From Bradyrhizobium guangdongense (GTDB taxonomy: Bacteria > Pseudomonadota > Alphaproteobacteria > Rhizobiales > Xanthobacteraceae), in the NCBI RefSeq assembly GCF_006483445.1, contig NZ_PPPT01000009.1, positions 1 through 64,000 on the forward strand: a DNA stretch of 64,000 nucleotides, read 5' to 3'. The number at the start of each line of letters is the position of its first letter. Position 1 is the stretch's first letter. The notes under the pieces were generated by a model that did no database searches, had not been told where the DNA came from, and saw only the letters and a list, made by a program, of their open reading frames with translations. The position numbers and the translations under genes were made by a program. Of this stretch, positions 53,612 through 62,232 are shown one piece after another.

Positions 53612-54379
53612 ATGCCGAACAGCACTATGTCCGCAGCTGTGCTTGCCAGCGAGGCGATCGAGGCGGAGGCCGAGCCGTCCAGCCTGCTGCTCGCGCGCTT
53701 TCCTGGCCGCGCGATGCTAGGTGACCGCCGCATCGAACGTGGACTAGCCGCGCTGATCTGGCTGTCGCTGCCGTTCCTGCTGCATCTGATGCGCGTGCAC
53801 CCCGGCGGATACGGCAAGCTACTCGGAGAATATCCAGAATACTTCTTTCTCGCCGCCGTCGCCGCTCTCTTGGCCGTCTTCGGACTGTTTGTTCTGACTC
53901 GAACGTTCGTGAGCTACGGGTATGACAAATCGCCGCTGCAGTCCTTGACGCACCGAGTGATGATGACATCGATTGTGTCAGCGTTTTCAGTCACGGTAAT
54001 CCTGTTGTCGCTGTCGTTTCTGCTTGCTGAGAAGCTCCAGTCCGGCCAGACCGAGAACCATGCGATCGATTCAATCAGTCTGCTATTGCGGAGCCTTGAC
54101 TTGAAGGGAGACCAGTACGAGATCGTAGCCAGCGCTGCGCATGCCCTAGTTGCAGCACTGCTCATCAACCTTGGTGTCAGCGCGCTGGCCCAATGGCTGA
54201 AAACGAAGCCGGTACAGACAAGTTACGCCTCGGCTCGCAATAGCGGTAAGGCAGTAGTCGCCAAGGCGCCTGAACCACTTCTCGCTTTCGTCGTACCATT
54301 CGCATGGCTGACGCTAATCGTCATCCTATGGCTCACGACGCTGTCGTCGGGCTGGCTACTTTCTTGGGCGCAGCGCTGA
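53612..54379 (+). CDS. Five-helix membrane protein, unknown function
   Basis: A 255-aa protein with five hydrophobic helices (about residues 40-60, 72-95, 115-140, 170-195 and 225-250). It has a charged N-terminus and the second loop (FVSYGYDKSPLQSLTHR) is positively charged. No known family is recognised. The ATG at 53612 was chosen for the GGGAGC ribosome site; the frame is open to 53540 but would overlap the previous gene. It starts 13 bp after the secreted-protein gene and belongs to the same operon. An export or immunity role is possible. Confidence 0.68.
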   Translation: MPNSTMSAAVLASEAIEAEAEPSSLLLARFPGRAMLGDRRIERGLAALIWLSLPFLLHLMRVHPGGYGKLLGEYPEYFFLAAVAALLAVFGLFVLTRTFVSYGYDKSPLQSLTHRVMMTSIVSAFSVTVILLSLSFLLAEKLQSGQTENHAIDSISLLLRSLDLKGDQYEIVASAAHALVAALLINLGVSALAQWLKTKPVQTSYASARNSGKAVVAKAPEPLLAFVVPFAWLTLIVILWLTTLSSGWLLSWAQR

Positions 54380-54965
54380 TATTGCTAGATGCGCACTTTC
54401 TCTTCCGTTGGACCATCCCAATCAATGTAGCGCAATAGTGTGCCGAACTTAAGGAGGGTCGCGATAATGAATTGTCTTAGTGATCACTTGTTGTCGACTG
54501 TCAACGTGTCAACCTTGTCAACCCAGCTTCCGCCCTCTGCGGCTGGTGATTTTCTGGGGCGCGTTTGTGCCGTAGGGGGTGGCGTACTCGGAGGGACCCG
54601 CATCTCCCTCAAACCGCGAGACTTCGGTTGGGGCTAACAAGCGATAGGTCCTGAACTCAATCCGCAGTCTGCTAATCGCCCGGAAGCAGATTCTTTGCGA
54701 GGCCGATCACGCACCATTTGCAGACTCATTTTCCGCACATTCAGGCTTTCCGCCTGAGTTTCTGAACGCCTCGATGATCGCGGGGCGGCGGGTGTTGTGC
54801 TGCCGCGGCCCTTCGCTCCGTTGCGCAATTGACCGGCTCTTCGCGACGCTGGGGCGTAGCACAGGTCACGATTGTGAATTAAATTACATGCAGCCGACCG
54901 TTGACGTGTCGCCGGGGCACGGTTTCACCTGCCTCGACCTTGAATGCCGGCACGAGGGCGATGCA
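54380..54965. other. Gap before the KAP NTPase gene
   Basis: The KAP frame is open from 54774, with ATG/TTG-type starts at 54774, 54888 and 54966. Only the last has a ribosome-site-like GAGGG, so the first 190 bp may be leader. A short frame at 54440-54637 has no resemblance to a gene. The interruption of about 590 bp makes it uncertain that the KAP gene is in the same transcript as the lipases. Confidence 0.45.
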
Positions 54966-57900
54966 ATGCAAGAACTCGCAAGTAACCTCCATGACCAGAT
55001 GGCGGACCTTGAACGGGAGATCGCAGCGCTCGAGGCTGCCCGAAATAAGCCGCATGTGACATCCGTCTCATCAAGCGCGTCGCCGTCCGAGGGGCCTGGA
55101 TGGTCAAAGACGTCGCGGCAGATCGAATTGGAAAGTCAACTCTCAGAATTGCGCCGGAGGGTCGATCGACGCACAGGAAAGGCGAAGAACGAGAGCGAAT
55201 CCGATTTCGACGAACAAGCGGGTAGCAGAGAGCAGCATGCTGCTGGTGAAGAACCAGACACGCTGCAGGAGACCAGCACGATCGGTCAGAACGGTATCGC
55301 TCCTCTGGCGGATCCGCTGGCGCCGGCACGAGACCGTGGCGCTGCTCTACAGGACATTCTCGCGTTCACCTGGCCTGGAAGCGCCGTGCCCTATGTTTCG
55401 GCAAACCTTGGACGGCTGCTTCGGATTGCTGCGACCCGGCTCGACCACGATCGGATTTTGCGGCCACGTCAGGTATTCGATGCGCTGCTGCACCGGCAGA
55501 TTGGGCAAGGTATGACGAGCAGGCCGAGCGTATTCCTGCCGCGGATAGTGCGCGAATATTCCAGTGCAACGCCCACTCAGCTTGGGCAGTTCGATTTCCC
55601 GTCCGAAACGACAATTGATGCGAGTGCGAGCAACGTGATCGTTGGTCCGGAACTCGTAGCCATTCTCCTTCGTATGTCCTTGCTGCGCGAAAAGACAAAT
55701 GTCTCGTACCTTGAAGGCGGCGTGCGGCACTTCCTCGCCGGACTCGTCCTTGAAGAGATAGGGCGTGTGGCCAGCGATGCCGCTGGACTGAACTTTATCA
55801 GTTGGCGCGATACATTGACGCGGATTATTCAGGACGAAATTAAGAATTACGTAGACTTGGGCGACAAGCTCGAATCCTGGGGCCCGATCTTAGACGAGAT
55901 GCGGCAGGTAAGCCTGCCCTCCCAAGCCGCTGGCGAAACCCATGCGTTTGCGAATGATCGGACTGAGGCCGACTTGCTCAACACCGGGAGCGATGCGGCG
56001 GCGCTTGCCGATCTGTTACTGCTCGATGACCTCAAGCCGCCGGTCGCGGTCGGAGTGTTCGGTCCTTGGGGGTCGGGAAAGAGTACGCTTATCCGCCTAC
56101 TAAAGGATCAAATTGCCGCGCGCACGTCGCCGGAACCGAATGTGCCGGCGGCGCCGAAGGTGGTGCAGATTAACTTCGACGCTTGGAGTCATGCCGATGC
56201 CGAAAACCTCTGGGCTTCCCTTACAGCAGAGCTGTTCGATCAGCTTGCCGATGCCATCGACGGCCGCGCACCGGACGGTAAGCTTAGGACCGGCCTGATC
56301 ACAGAGATTGCCAAGCGACTGCGCAGGGACGCCGAAGCTTCGCCGCTGGTAGAGGGCGCTATCGAACTTCAGCGTGAGGCTATACAGGCGGCCGAGACAA
56401 AGCTCGCAGGCCTCGAGCACGAGCCAGTGGCAGCGACCGTGGCGGGCGAGATGGCCAAAGAACTCATCACAAAAGCAACCCCGAAGGAACTCAGCGATAA
56501 AGACAAAAGGGACCCGAACAAGAGGCGCGAAGCCGAAAAGGCCGAAGCCCACAAGAAGCGTCTCGACGAGTTATTGCAGGCGTGCGGTGTACCGACCGGC
56601 GAGCGCGATCCGGAAAAGCTTGCGTCGCTCCTGTCGGGGTTGTTCGATCTGCCGAGCCGCGCCGGGCTACTCTTCGTGCTGCTGCGCCGCAGTCTCAGCC
56701 GGGGCATCATCTATGGGCTCACTGCAGCCCTCGCCGTTCTTACGATCGGAGTCGGCGGAGCCATCTGGTATCTCGGCTGGGGACGTTTCCCGGAGATTTG
56801 GACCTACATCGTTAGTGCCTTTCCATCCGTTGCCGTGCTCGGAACGCTGATCGGCACGGCTGCGATCGCGATCCGCACGGCGACGCCGATCCTCTCGCTC
56901 GCCGCCGAATTCCTCGCCCGCAAGGAGAAGCGAGCTGCCGAGCTAAACAAGGAGCGGCGCGAAGCATCAGAGTTGGTCAAGAAGGAACGCGAGAAGCTCG
57001 ACGCCATGATCGCCGAGCAGAAGAAGGCGACGGAGTTCGCGGCCTCTTACAGCCTCGCGGCCGAGGGTCGGTCTCGCGAAGGTCTGCTGCGCTACTTCAT
57101 TACCTATTCGCCGGAGCTTGCCGAGGTGCGCAAGAAGCTTGGGCTTCTCGCGACGGTCAGGCGGTGCTTCGAAACCCTCGAGCAGATCATGCACGAGAAG
57201 CGTGCGGCAGCGCCGGCGGAGGTCAAACCCGCCGAAGGCAACTCCAAGCCCGCAGCAGACAAAGTAGCCGATCTCACCCACGTTCCCGAGGTGCGACGCA
57301 TCATCGTCTATATCGACGATCTTGACCGCTGCTCCGAGCAGCACGTTGTGCAGGTCCTGCAGGCAATCCACCTTCTCCTTGCCTTTGACCTTTTCGTCGT
57401 AGTCGTTGCCGTCGATGCCCGCTGGCTGCATCGCGCTGTCGGCAAGGTCTACAGCGGCCAGCTTGCGGTGCCCGGGCAACCGGGTGATGCCGACCAACCG
57501 GTACAGCTCGCTGGCGCAACTGTCGCCGACTACCTTGAAAAGATTTTTCAGCTGCCGATCTGGATGCAGTCCATCAGCAATCCCGGAATGGTCGAGACAT
57601 TCGTTAGCGGCATCGATAGACCGGAGGAAGAGCCCACAGACTCTGCGGGGCAAGCCGCCGGTGACAAAGGCGGGCAGCAGGGCCATGACAAGATGGTGCC
57701 GATCGACGTGGCGCCCGATCCCACGCTATTTCAAACCGCGGCGCAACGACGAGCCACGATGTCAAAATTCGAGCGGCGAGCGCTGGCGGCCATGGCGCCG
57801 CTCGCAGGGAAGTCACCGCGCGGGCTGAAGCGCCTTGTCAATACCTACCGCCTAATCCGCGTGATGCGTGGGCCCACGGGCATTGCGGATTTGGAGGCGG

Positions 57901-58346
57901 GCGGCGCCGGCAAGACACCGCTCTATCCGTATTTGCTTTTTGCTCTCGCCTGCGAGGTCGGGCTCACAACGGAAACCGCGGCGCTGGTCGCCGAAATAGC
58001 TGGACAGAACCTGCCGACCGATGGCCTCCATCCGCTCGTGGCTTGTCTCCTTCCTAACCAAGAACTCGTCAAGGAAAGTCTAGATGATGCCCAGATCCGG
58101 TTACGTGAGCGCCTCAACGATGAAGGCATGCGAGCCGCCGTCCTCACCGCATTGCGCGCCGTCTACGTGGCCGCCGCCGGCCGCGACCCGTCGGAGACGC
58201 GCGTGACTAACACCGGCCCGGATATTTCCGCGAATGCGCTTCAAATAGAGGATGAAATCTTTGTGGACCGCAAGACCGGCAGCGAGCGCTTCGCTCAGGC
58301 TTTCGCCGAAGCGGCCCGCTTTACGTTCCGTCCACGCAATCGCTGA
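54966..58346 (+). CDS. KAP-family membrane P-loop NTPase
   Basis: A protein of about 1126 aa. A charged helical N-terminal part (about 1-90) has a coiled-coil look: MQELASNLHDQMADLEREI. The KAP NTPase domain starts near residue 345, with Walker A GVFGPWGSGKSTLIRLLK (about 363-380). A charged coiled-coil insert and two membrane helices follow (about 577-602 and 612-648), then Walker B IVYIDDLDRCSEQHVVQVLQ (about 779-798) and VVVVAVDARWLHRAVGK (about 808-824). KAP NTPases have transmembrane inserts in just this position; they include phage-exclusion protein PifA of F plasmid and others of unknown role. The cytosolic face would use ATP to control a membrane process. The C-terminal 250 residues carry the helical lid. 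The start is uncertain (alternatives 54888 and 54774). Confidence 0.88.
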   Translation: MQELASNLHDQMADLEREIAALEAARNKPHVTSVSSSASPSEGPGWSKTSRQIELESQLSELRRRVDRRTGKAKNESESDFDEQAGSREQHAAGEEPDTLQETSTIGQNGIAPLADPLAPARDRGAALQDILAFTWPGSAVPYVSANLGRLLRIAATRLDHDRILRPRQVFDALLHRQIGQGMTSRPSVFLPRIVREYSSATPTQLGQFDFPSETTIDASASNVIVGPELVAILLRMSLLREKTNVSYLEGGVRHFLAGLVLEEIGRVASDAAGLNFISWRDTLTRIIQDEIKNYVDLGDKLESWGPILDEMRQVSLPSQAAGETHAFANDRTEADLLNTGSDAAALADLLLLDDLKPPVAVGVFGPWGSGKSTLIRLLKDQIAARTSPEPNVPAAPKVVQINFDAWSHADAENLWASLTAELFDQLADAIDGRAPDGKLRTGLITEIAKRLRRDAEASPLVEGAIELQREAIQAAETKLAGLEHEPVAATVAGEMAKELITKATPKELSDKDKRDPNKRREAEKAEAHKKRLDELLQACGVPTGERDPEKLASLLSGLFDLPSRAGLLFVLLRRSLSRGIIYGLTAALAVLTIGVGGAIWYLGWGRFPEIWTYIVSAFPSVAVLGTLIGTAAIAIRTATPILSLAAEFLARKEKRAAELNKERREASELVKKEREKLDAMIAEQKKATEFAASYSLAAEGRSREGLLRYFITYSPELAEVRKKLGLLATVRRCFETLEQIMHEKRAAAPAEVKPAEGNSKPAADKVADLTHVPEVRRIIVYIDDLDRCSEQHVVQVLQAIHLLLAFDLFVVVVAVDARWLHRAVGKVYSGQLAVPGQPGDADQPVQLAGATVADYLEKIFQLPIWMQSISNPGMVETFVSGIDRPEEEPTDSAGQAAGDKGGQQGHDKMVPIDVAPDPTLFQTAAQRRATMSKFERRALAAMAPLAGKSPRGLKRLVNTYRLIRVMRGPTGIADLEAGGAGKTPLYPYLLFALACEVGLTTETAALVAEIAGQNLPTDGLHPLVACLLPNQELVKESLDDAQIRLRERLNDEGMRAAVLTALRAVYVAAAGRDPSETRVTNTGPDISANALQIEDEIFVDRKTGSERFAQAFAEAARFTFRPRNR

Positions 58347-58958
58347 CCTGTCCGAGGTGACGAACTAACAACTGTTCTCGGTGATAATGTGACCGCAAGC
58401 GGGATGACGAGCTTCTTCCGCACGGGGACTTTTTGTGACGGCCTTACCTAGAATTTGGAGATGAGAAGCAGTTCCCCCATTCGCCCTCGGCCTCGATTGG
58501 CATCGACAAGGAAGCCTCCCGCATCTCTGCGCCGACATCGCGGCCGTGGGCTTCAGTTAAAACCCTCCCGCAGCACGAGAGATAACTAAAATGGTACCGG
58601 TTCGTCCCAGAGCTTCCCAAGCCAGACATCATGTCTGCCGACGAATATCTCAACGCATTTATACACTGCGATCGCAAGAATGATCTCGCGCGGAATCAAG
58701 ATACGTTCGCTACGAAAAATCCGAGACCGCAACTGACTGATCGCAATTGCGCCCTTATCGAACTCGCCGTTCACCGATAATCTTTCCACCCATGTCATCG
58801 CGATGCGGCAGCGCCGTTCGCGTACTTGCGACGCGGCGGGTTCGGCCAGGGCCGCCGCATCGGCTGGCTTTGGGAAGACATAGACTTCCGCGCTCAGACG
58901 TGGATAGTTAGTATCTCGCTGCGTCGAGCGCTTTCGACAATATCTCGTCAAACTCGGT
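58347..58958. other. Region between KAP gene and helix-turn-helix gene
   Basis: About 600 bp without a secure gene. On the minus strand, two overlapping frames suggest a decayed small gene. A frame starting MTEFDEILSKALDAARY at 58961, three bases after the helix-turn-helix gene stop, ends after 17 codons. A second frame (58951 to 58586, TTG start) continues with protein-like sequence ending WLGKLWDEPVPF. Confidence 0.4.
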
Positions 58959-58961
58959 CAT
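58586..58961 (-). pseudogene. Possible frameshifted small gene downstream of the HTH gene
   Basis: The ATG at 58961 follows the helix-turn-helix gene by three bases (TGA AGA ATG in the minus strand), a spacing typical of an operon, but runs into a stop after MTEFDEILSKALDAARY. Shifting frame near 58908 gives about 100 more residues (ERRCRIAMTWVERLSVNGEF, IFVGRHDVWLGKLWDEP). A one-base indel would explain both. It is not recognised as any family and could be coincidence. Confidence 0.35.
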
Positions 58962-58964
58962 TCT

Positions 58965-59612
58965 TCAGTTCTCTTGATGCTGCGCCGCGGTCAGCTCAGC
59001 GGCGGCTATGTCGGTTCGCGAAAGACTTCCATCCTTTGCCCGCCTGCAAAGCCGTTCGACGGCACGGGGATCAATCTCGTTCAGCTTTTCAAGCACGTCG
59101 ATCATGCGCGGCCCAAATCGCCCTATGATCTCTGCTTCGAATTTGCCTTGATCAGGGAACGGCGTTCCTTGCCTTCCTCCGCCAAGCCGACTTGAGAAGG
59201 TTTTAGGGTGTTTAGTTAAGTAGGATTGGCGGACAGTTTTGTCCCCTCCGGTGAGACGTTCTTGTCTCTCCACGAGGACAGTTTTGTCTGCATCATTGCC
59301 TTCGGTTTGCGTAGGCACAGGGGCTCGTCCTGGCGGCCATATCAAGCGATATCGATTAGAATGCTCCCTCCTTCGCTCCACCGCGAGCCATCCCAGCCTT
59401 TCCAACTGCCCGACCGCTCTCTGAATCGATTTGTTTGACAGGCAGACTTTCCCGGCCAGCCGAGCGAGGGATGGCCAAGCGAACCCAGCCACTGAATTTT
59501 GATGATCAGCGATGAGATAGGCGACCCGGAAGGCGGTCGAGCTGATTTCGCACTCAAGACTGATGGCATTAAGCCACTGCATTTTCTCGCGGTTGAAAGC
59601 CCGTACGTCCAT
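58965..59612 (-). CDS. Helix-turn-helix domain protein of the integrative element
   Basis: A 215-aa protein whose first 100 residues form a winged helix-turn-helix (FRVAYLIADHQ, WPSLARLAGKVCLSNKSIQRAVGQLERLGWL, shortened here to motif blocks SNKSIQRAV and LERLGWLAVERRR). A basic linker follows, then a C-terminal helical tail with HxxE-like AAELTAAQHQ. Such proteins accompany AlpA excisionases in integrative elements and act as regulators or replication-initiation-like factors; which one cannot be told. The ATG at 59612 has GAGGTCGG before it; the frame extends to 59777 without support. It starts ten bases after the excisionase gene, in one operon. Confidence 0.78.
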   Translation of the reverse strand: MDVRAFNREKMQWLNAISLECEISSTAFRVAYLIADHQNSVAGFAWPSLARLAGKVCLSNKSIQRAVGQLERLGWLAVERRREHSNRYRLIWPPGRAPVPTQTEGNDADKTVLVERQERLTGGDKTVRQSYLTKHPKTFSSRLGGGRQGTPFPDQGKFEAEIIGRFGPRMIDVLEKLNEIDPRAVERLCRRAKDGSLSRTDIAAAELTAAQHQEN

Positions 59613-59622
59613 TGGTCCGACC

Positions 59623-59847
59623 TCACTCGGCGGAGCCGCCGTCGGACGTCGAGCGTCGCCGGCGAGAGCCCATCCACGCATCGAGATCCCCCGATGCATA
59701 CCTGACTGAACGCCCCACCTTGATCGCAGGAGGGCCGTCGCCCGAGACAAAGAGCTTCGCAAGGGTGCTCTCGCCAAGCCGCAAGTATGCAGCAGCCTCT
59801 TTTCTAGTTAGCCATCGCGATTGTTCGTATCGATTATCGACGTTCAA
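59623..59847 (-). CDS. AlpA/excisionase-type DNA-binding protein
   Basis: A 74-aa protein with a MerR-like excisionase helix-turn-helix (WLTRKEAAAYLRLGESTLA, about residues 12-30) and the typical wing IKVGRSVRYASGDLDAWM (about 42-59). Such small factors direct element excision and often regulate the integrase. TTG start, preceded by GGGGGAAAGC. It lies between a hypothetical gene and the helix-turn-helix gene in the right-end module. Confidence 0.85.
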   Translation of the reverse strand: MNVDNRYEQSRWLTRKEAAAYLRLGESTLAKLFVSGDGPPAIKVGRSVRYASGDLDAWMGSRRRRSTSDGGSAE

Positions 59848-59951
59848 TTGCTTTCCCCCAATTGCAAACGCCGGATCAATGCCGGCATTTGCTTTCTACA
59901 GGAGGAAAGCAGAGAGCTGTTCAGACAACTGCGGACATGTCTCGCATTGTC

Positions 59952-60644
59952 TTATTGTCCGTACCGATTATTGACCTCCGTGTAGTGGCGCTGAAGGCCC
60001 TTCCGAATAGAACTGTCCGCAGAATTGAGCTGCCGTGTATTTTCCAAGTAATTAATGAGCAGACCAAAGACGTGGTCGAACCCCTCCGGCTCGGGACTGT
60101 AGAGGTACTTTCCACCTTCGATCGCTCTGAGGAGTTTGGCGTATTTTCTATCAAGCGGAGGATCGTTTTTCCTCTTGGCGAACCCAGCAGGAAACGCCTC
60201 CCGCACCTCGGATTCAAAAAAGACAATTTGGCTCAGCACCCTGTGGAACTCAGGCTCATTTCCTTCAATGCCCGGCACTGGCTTATTGGCCGGCTGGCTT
60301 AAGTCTTTGAGCGTTTCCGCGCGGTAAGCTTTGCTAGAGCGGACAATGAACTGGGGAATATAATCCACCTTTTTCTCAATGCGCCGGCCATCTCTATCTG
60401 CGGGGACAAACTCAAACTCGGTCCATGTCCACTTTTCGATGAGCTGCACGGGGCCGGCATCGAGGGAACCGTATCCTACAAGTTCGCCGCGGAGTAGAGC
60501 GGCTTCCAGCCGATTCGCGCTTTCAAGTGTTGACGACCAGCCGTCTCGTTTTGCGTCCTCAATTTGCTTGAACTCGATCCACCATAAAGCCTCATCCAAT
60601 TGGGCGAACGGTGGTTGGACAAGATGAAAATCGGTTTCATCCAT
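59952..60644 (-). CDS. Hypothetical protein of the integration module
   Basis: A 230-aa soluble protein of no recognised family. It is rich in acidic and aromatic residues and begins MDETDFHLVQPPFAQLDEAL. A feature that may help recognition is DAGPVQLIEKWTWTEFEFVP, and a C-terminal helical tail carries IRKGLQRHYTEVNNRYGQ. It starts nine bases after the integrase stop, so it is co-transcribed with int. Similar unassigned genes often follow integrases in rhizobial islands; a regulatory or partner role is possible. Confidence 0.7.
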   Translation of the reverse strand: MDETDFHLVQPPFAQLDEALWWIEFKQIEDAKRDGWSSTLESANRLEAALLRGELVGYGSLDAGPVQLIEKWTWTEFEFVPADRDGRRIEKKVDYIPQFIVRSSKAYRAETLKDLSQPANKPVPGIEGNEPEFHRVLSQIVFFESEVREAFPAGFAKRKNDPPLDRKYAKLLRAIEGGKYLYSPEPEGFDHVFGLLINYLENTRQLNSADSSIRKGLQRHYTEVNNRYGQ

Positions 60645-60653
60645 GGCAGGAGC

Positions 60654-61931
60654 TCACTCGTTGTGCGTGTTCAAAGCTTCGCCGATCACGGCATCATCGC
60701 CCATCGCTACAGCTAGCGCCTTTGCGATTTGGTCGGATGCTCGGCGCAACGGATCATTGTCTAGATGCGCATACCGGGCGGTGGTCGCCGGCTGAGAATG
60801 TCCAAGCAGCTTCCCGATAATAGGCAGGCCAAAACCCGCACCTGCGCCATAGCTGGCATGGGTATGCCTCAGGTCATGGATTCTTACGCCTTCCAGGCCT
60901 GATCGCGTGCTGACGAGCTTCCAAGGCTTATTGAGGTCGTGACGAGGTTGCCCCGTGATATCGCTCGTTATTACGTAGCAATCGACCTTGGGAATTTTGC
61001 GAAGGATGTCGAGAGCCGGCGCATTGAGAATAATCGCCTTCTGTCCTGTCTTGCTATCAGGCAGCAGGAGCAGGCCGCGCTGGAGGTCAACATATTCCCA
61101 TCTGAGTTCGAGAATTTCCCGAAGCCGAGCGCCGGTGAGGATCAAGAGGCGCAGGGCAGCCGCGACATGGGGTCCGATCTTAGTGCGGCCGTTTTTCGGG
61201 ATGTGCTTCGCGTTGGGTTGGTCTTTGTCCACCGACCAGGGAATGCCCACCGTTTCAGCTTCACGAATGGCATCCCCCAAGCGGCCGAGTTCCGCTGAGC
61301 TCAGGAACCGCTCGCGGCGCTGCTCACGGAACGCTTGGACATGAGTTGCTGGGTTGTGTCCCTTGGCGACGAGGCCGCAAACGGCGGCGTATCGATAGAC
61401 GGAGCCGACGAACTCGACGACCCGATTTGCGGTCATCGGAGTCGTCTTCCCGATCTTCCGGTGCATCTTCGAAACGTCAGCGCTATCGAGCGCGTCGAGC
61501 TTGCGGGTGCCCAGGAGAGGGGCGGCGTGCTTGTGGAGATAGATTCGATAGTTGACGACAGTACGGGGCTTGAGTTTTGCCTCGGCTTCCTCGGAAAGGT
61601 ACCGTTCGCCAAATTCCGCAAACGTCGGCATAGCGCGTTCAGTGGATCGCTTGCGGGCGGGATCTTGCCCCAGGGCGACCGCGCCGAGCGTAGTCTTGGC
61701 CGAGGCTCTGGCCTGATCCGGAGTCATCGCGGATGTCGATCCGAGGACCATTCGGGTCTTCCCGACACTCCGGCCGCCGGCCCCGCTGCGGTACTCCACG
61801 CACCAGCGCTTAGCGCCGGAGGGAAGCACCTTGAGGCAAAAACCGGTCAGCTCGCTGTCGTAAAAGACTGTCGGTTTTTCCACCGGGCCGATCGCATCGA
61901 CTGCTCGTTTCGTCAGCTTTAAGATCGGCAC
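60654..61931 (-). CDS. int: Tyrosine recombinase / integrase (P4-like)
   Basis: A protein of about 425 aa that integrates and excises the element at tRNA-fMet. The N-terminal arm-binding domain begins VPILKLTKRAVDAIGPVEKP (about 1-85). Catalytic residues of the tyrosine recombinase fold are visible: R in LTGARLREILELRW, HxxR in HDLRHTHAS, H in LGHSQPATTARYAHL, which also carries the nucleophile Y. GTG at 61931 (GGGAG upstream) matches the family N-terminus; a GTG at 61964 (VATRWRF) is the alternative and would cover the candidate arm site. It lies about 150 bp from attR, pointing away from it. Confidence 0.93.
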   Translation of the reverse strand: MPILKLTKRAVDAIGPVEKPTVFYDSELTGFCLKVLPSGAKRWCVEYRSGAGGRSVGKTRMVLGSTSAMTPDQARASAKTTLGAVALGQDPARKRSTERAMPTFAEFGERYLSEEAEAKLKPRTVVNYRIYLHKHAAPLLGTRKLDALDSADVSKMHRKIGKTTPMTANRVVEFVGSVYRYAAVCGLVAKGHNPATHVQAFREQRRERFLSSAELGRLGDAIREAETVGIPWSVDKDQPNAKHIPKNGRTKIGPHVAAALRLLILTGARLREILELRWEYVDLQRGLLLLPDSKTGQKAIILNAPALDILRKIPKVDCYVITSDITGQPRHDLNKPWKLVSTRSGLEGVRIHDLRHTHASYGAGAGFGLPIIGKLLGHSQPATTARYAHLDNDPLRRASDQIAKALAVAMGDDAVIGEALNTHNE

Positions 61932-61942
61932 CTGCAGCTCCC

Positions 61943-61965
61943 AGAATCGCCACCGAGTCGCCACC
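61943..61965. other. Candidate integrase arm-type site (right)
   Basis: Two direct copies of A[A/G]TCGCCACC separated by one base, same orientation as the left copy at 14748-14770 (22 of 23 identical). It lies 118 bp from attR and immediately upstream of the chosen int start, so binding there could also repress int. Confidence 0.5.
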
Positions 61966-62082
61966 AGCGCGGGAATGCCGGGAAATCCCGAGAAACGCTG
62001 AGGCGTTCCTTTGTTAGTATTTTGAATGGCTTAGGTAAAGCTGGAAGCCTTGGGATAAGTCCACAAAACTGTGAAATTCATA

Positions 62083-62128
62083 CTCATAACCTGAAGGTCA
62101 TAGGTTCAAATCCTATCCCCGCAACCAA
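62083..62128 (+). repeat. attR, 46-bp direct repeat (displaced tRNA-fMet 3' half)
   Basis: Identical to 14637-14682. The upstream half of the tRNA is absent, so no functional tRNA is made from this copy. Confidence 0.92.
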
Positions 62129-62153
62129 ATTCGAAATGCCGGTTCCGATAACG

Positions 62154-62182
62154 AAAATGGCCCGCGTGATGCGGGCCATTTT
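62154..62182 (+). terminator. Original tRNA-fMet terminator, now after attR
   Basis: Perfect 12-bp stem (aaaatggcccgc with gcgggccatttt), 5-nt loop, then a T run. It is in the position expected of the chromosomal tRNA terminator before the element inserted. Confidence 0.85.
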
Positions 62183-62232
62183 TTCTTGGCGAGACAGTTG
62201 CGGTGAGGACGCGTGGCGCGGTCGACGCGGAA

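Noticed and set aside
25208..54965. A lysis/export cassette (holin, endolysin, spanin) for the Tc toxin
   Set aside because: No small holin-like gene or cell-wall hydrolase motif was found. The membrane proteins here are far larger or different.
61943..61965. N-terminal extension of the integrase starting at 61964
   Set aside because: The extra 11 residues are not typical of the family and a GGGAG ribosome site precedes the GTG at 61931; kept only as an alternative start.
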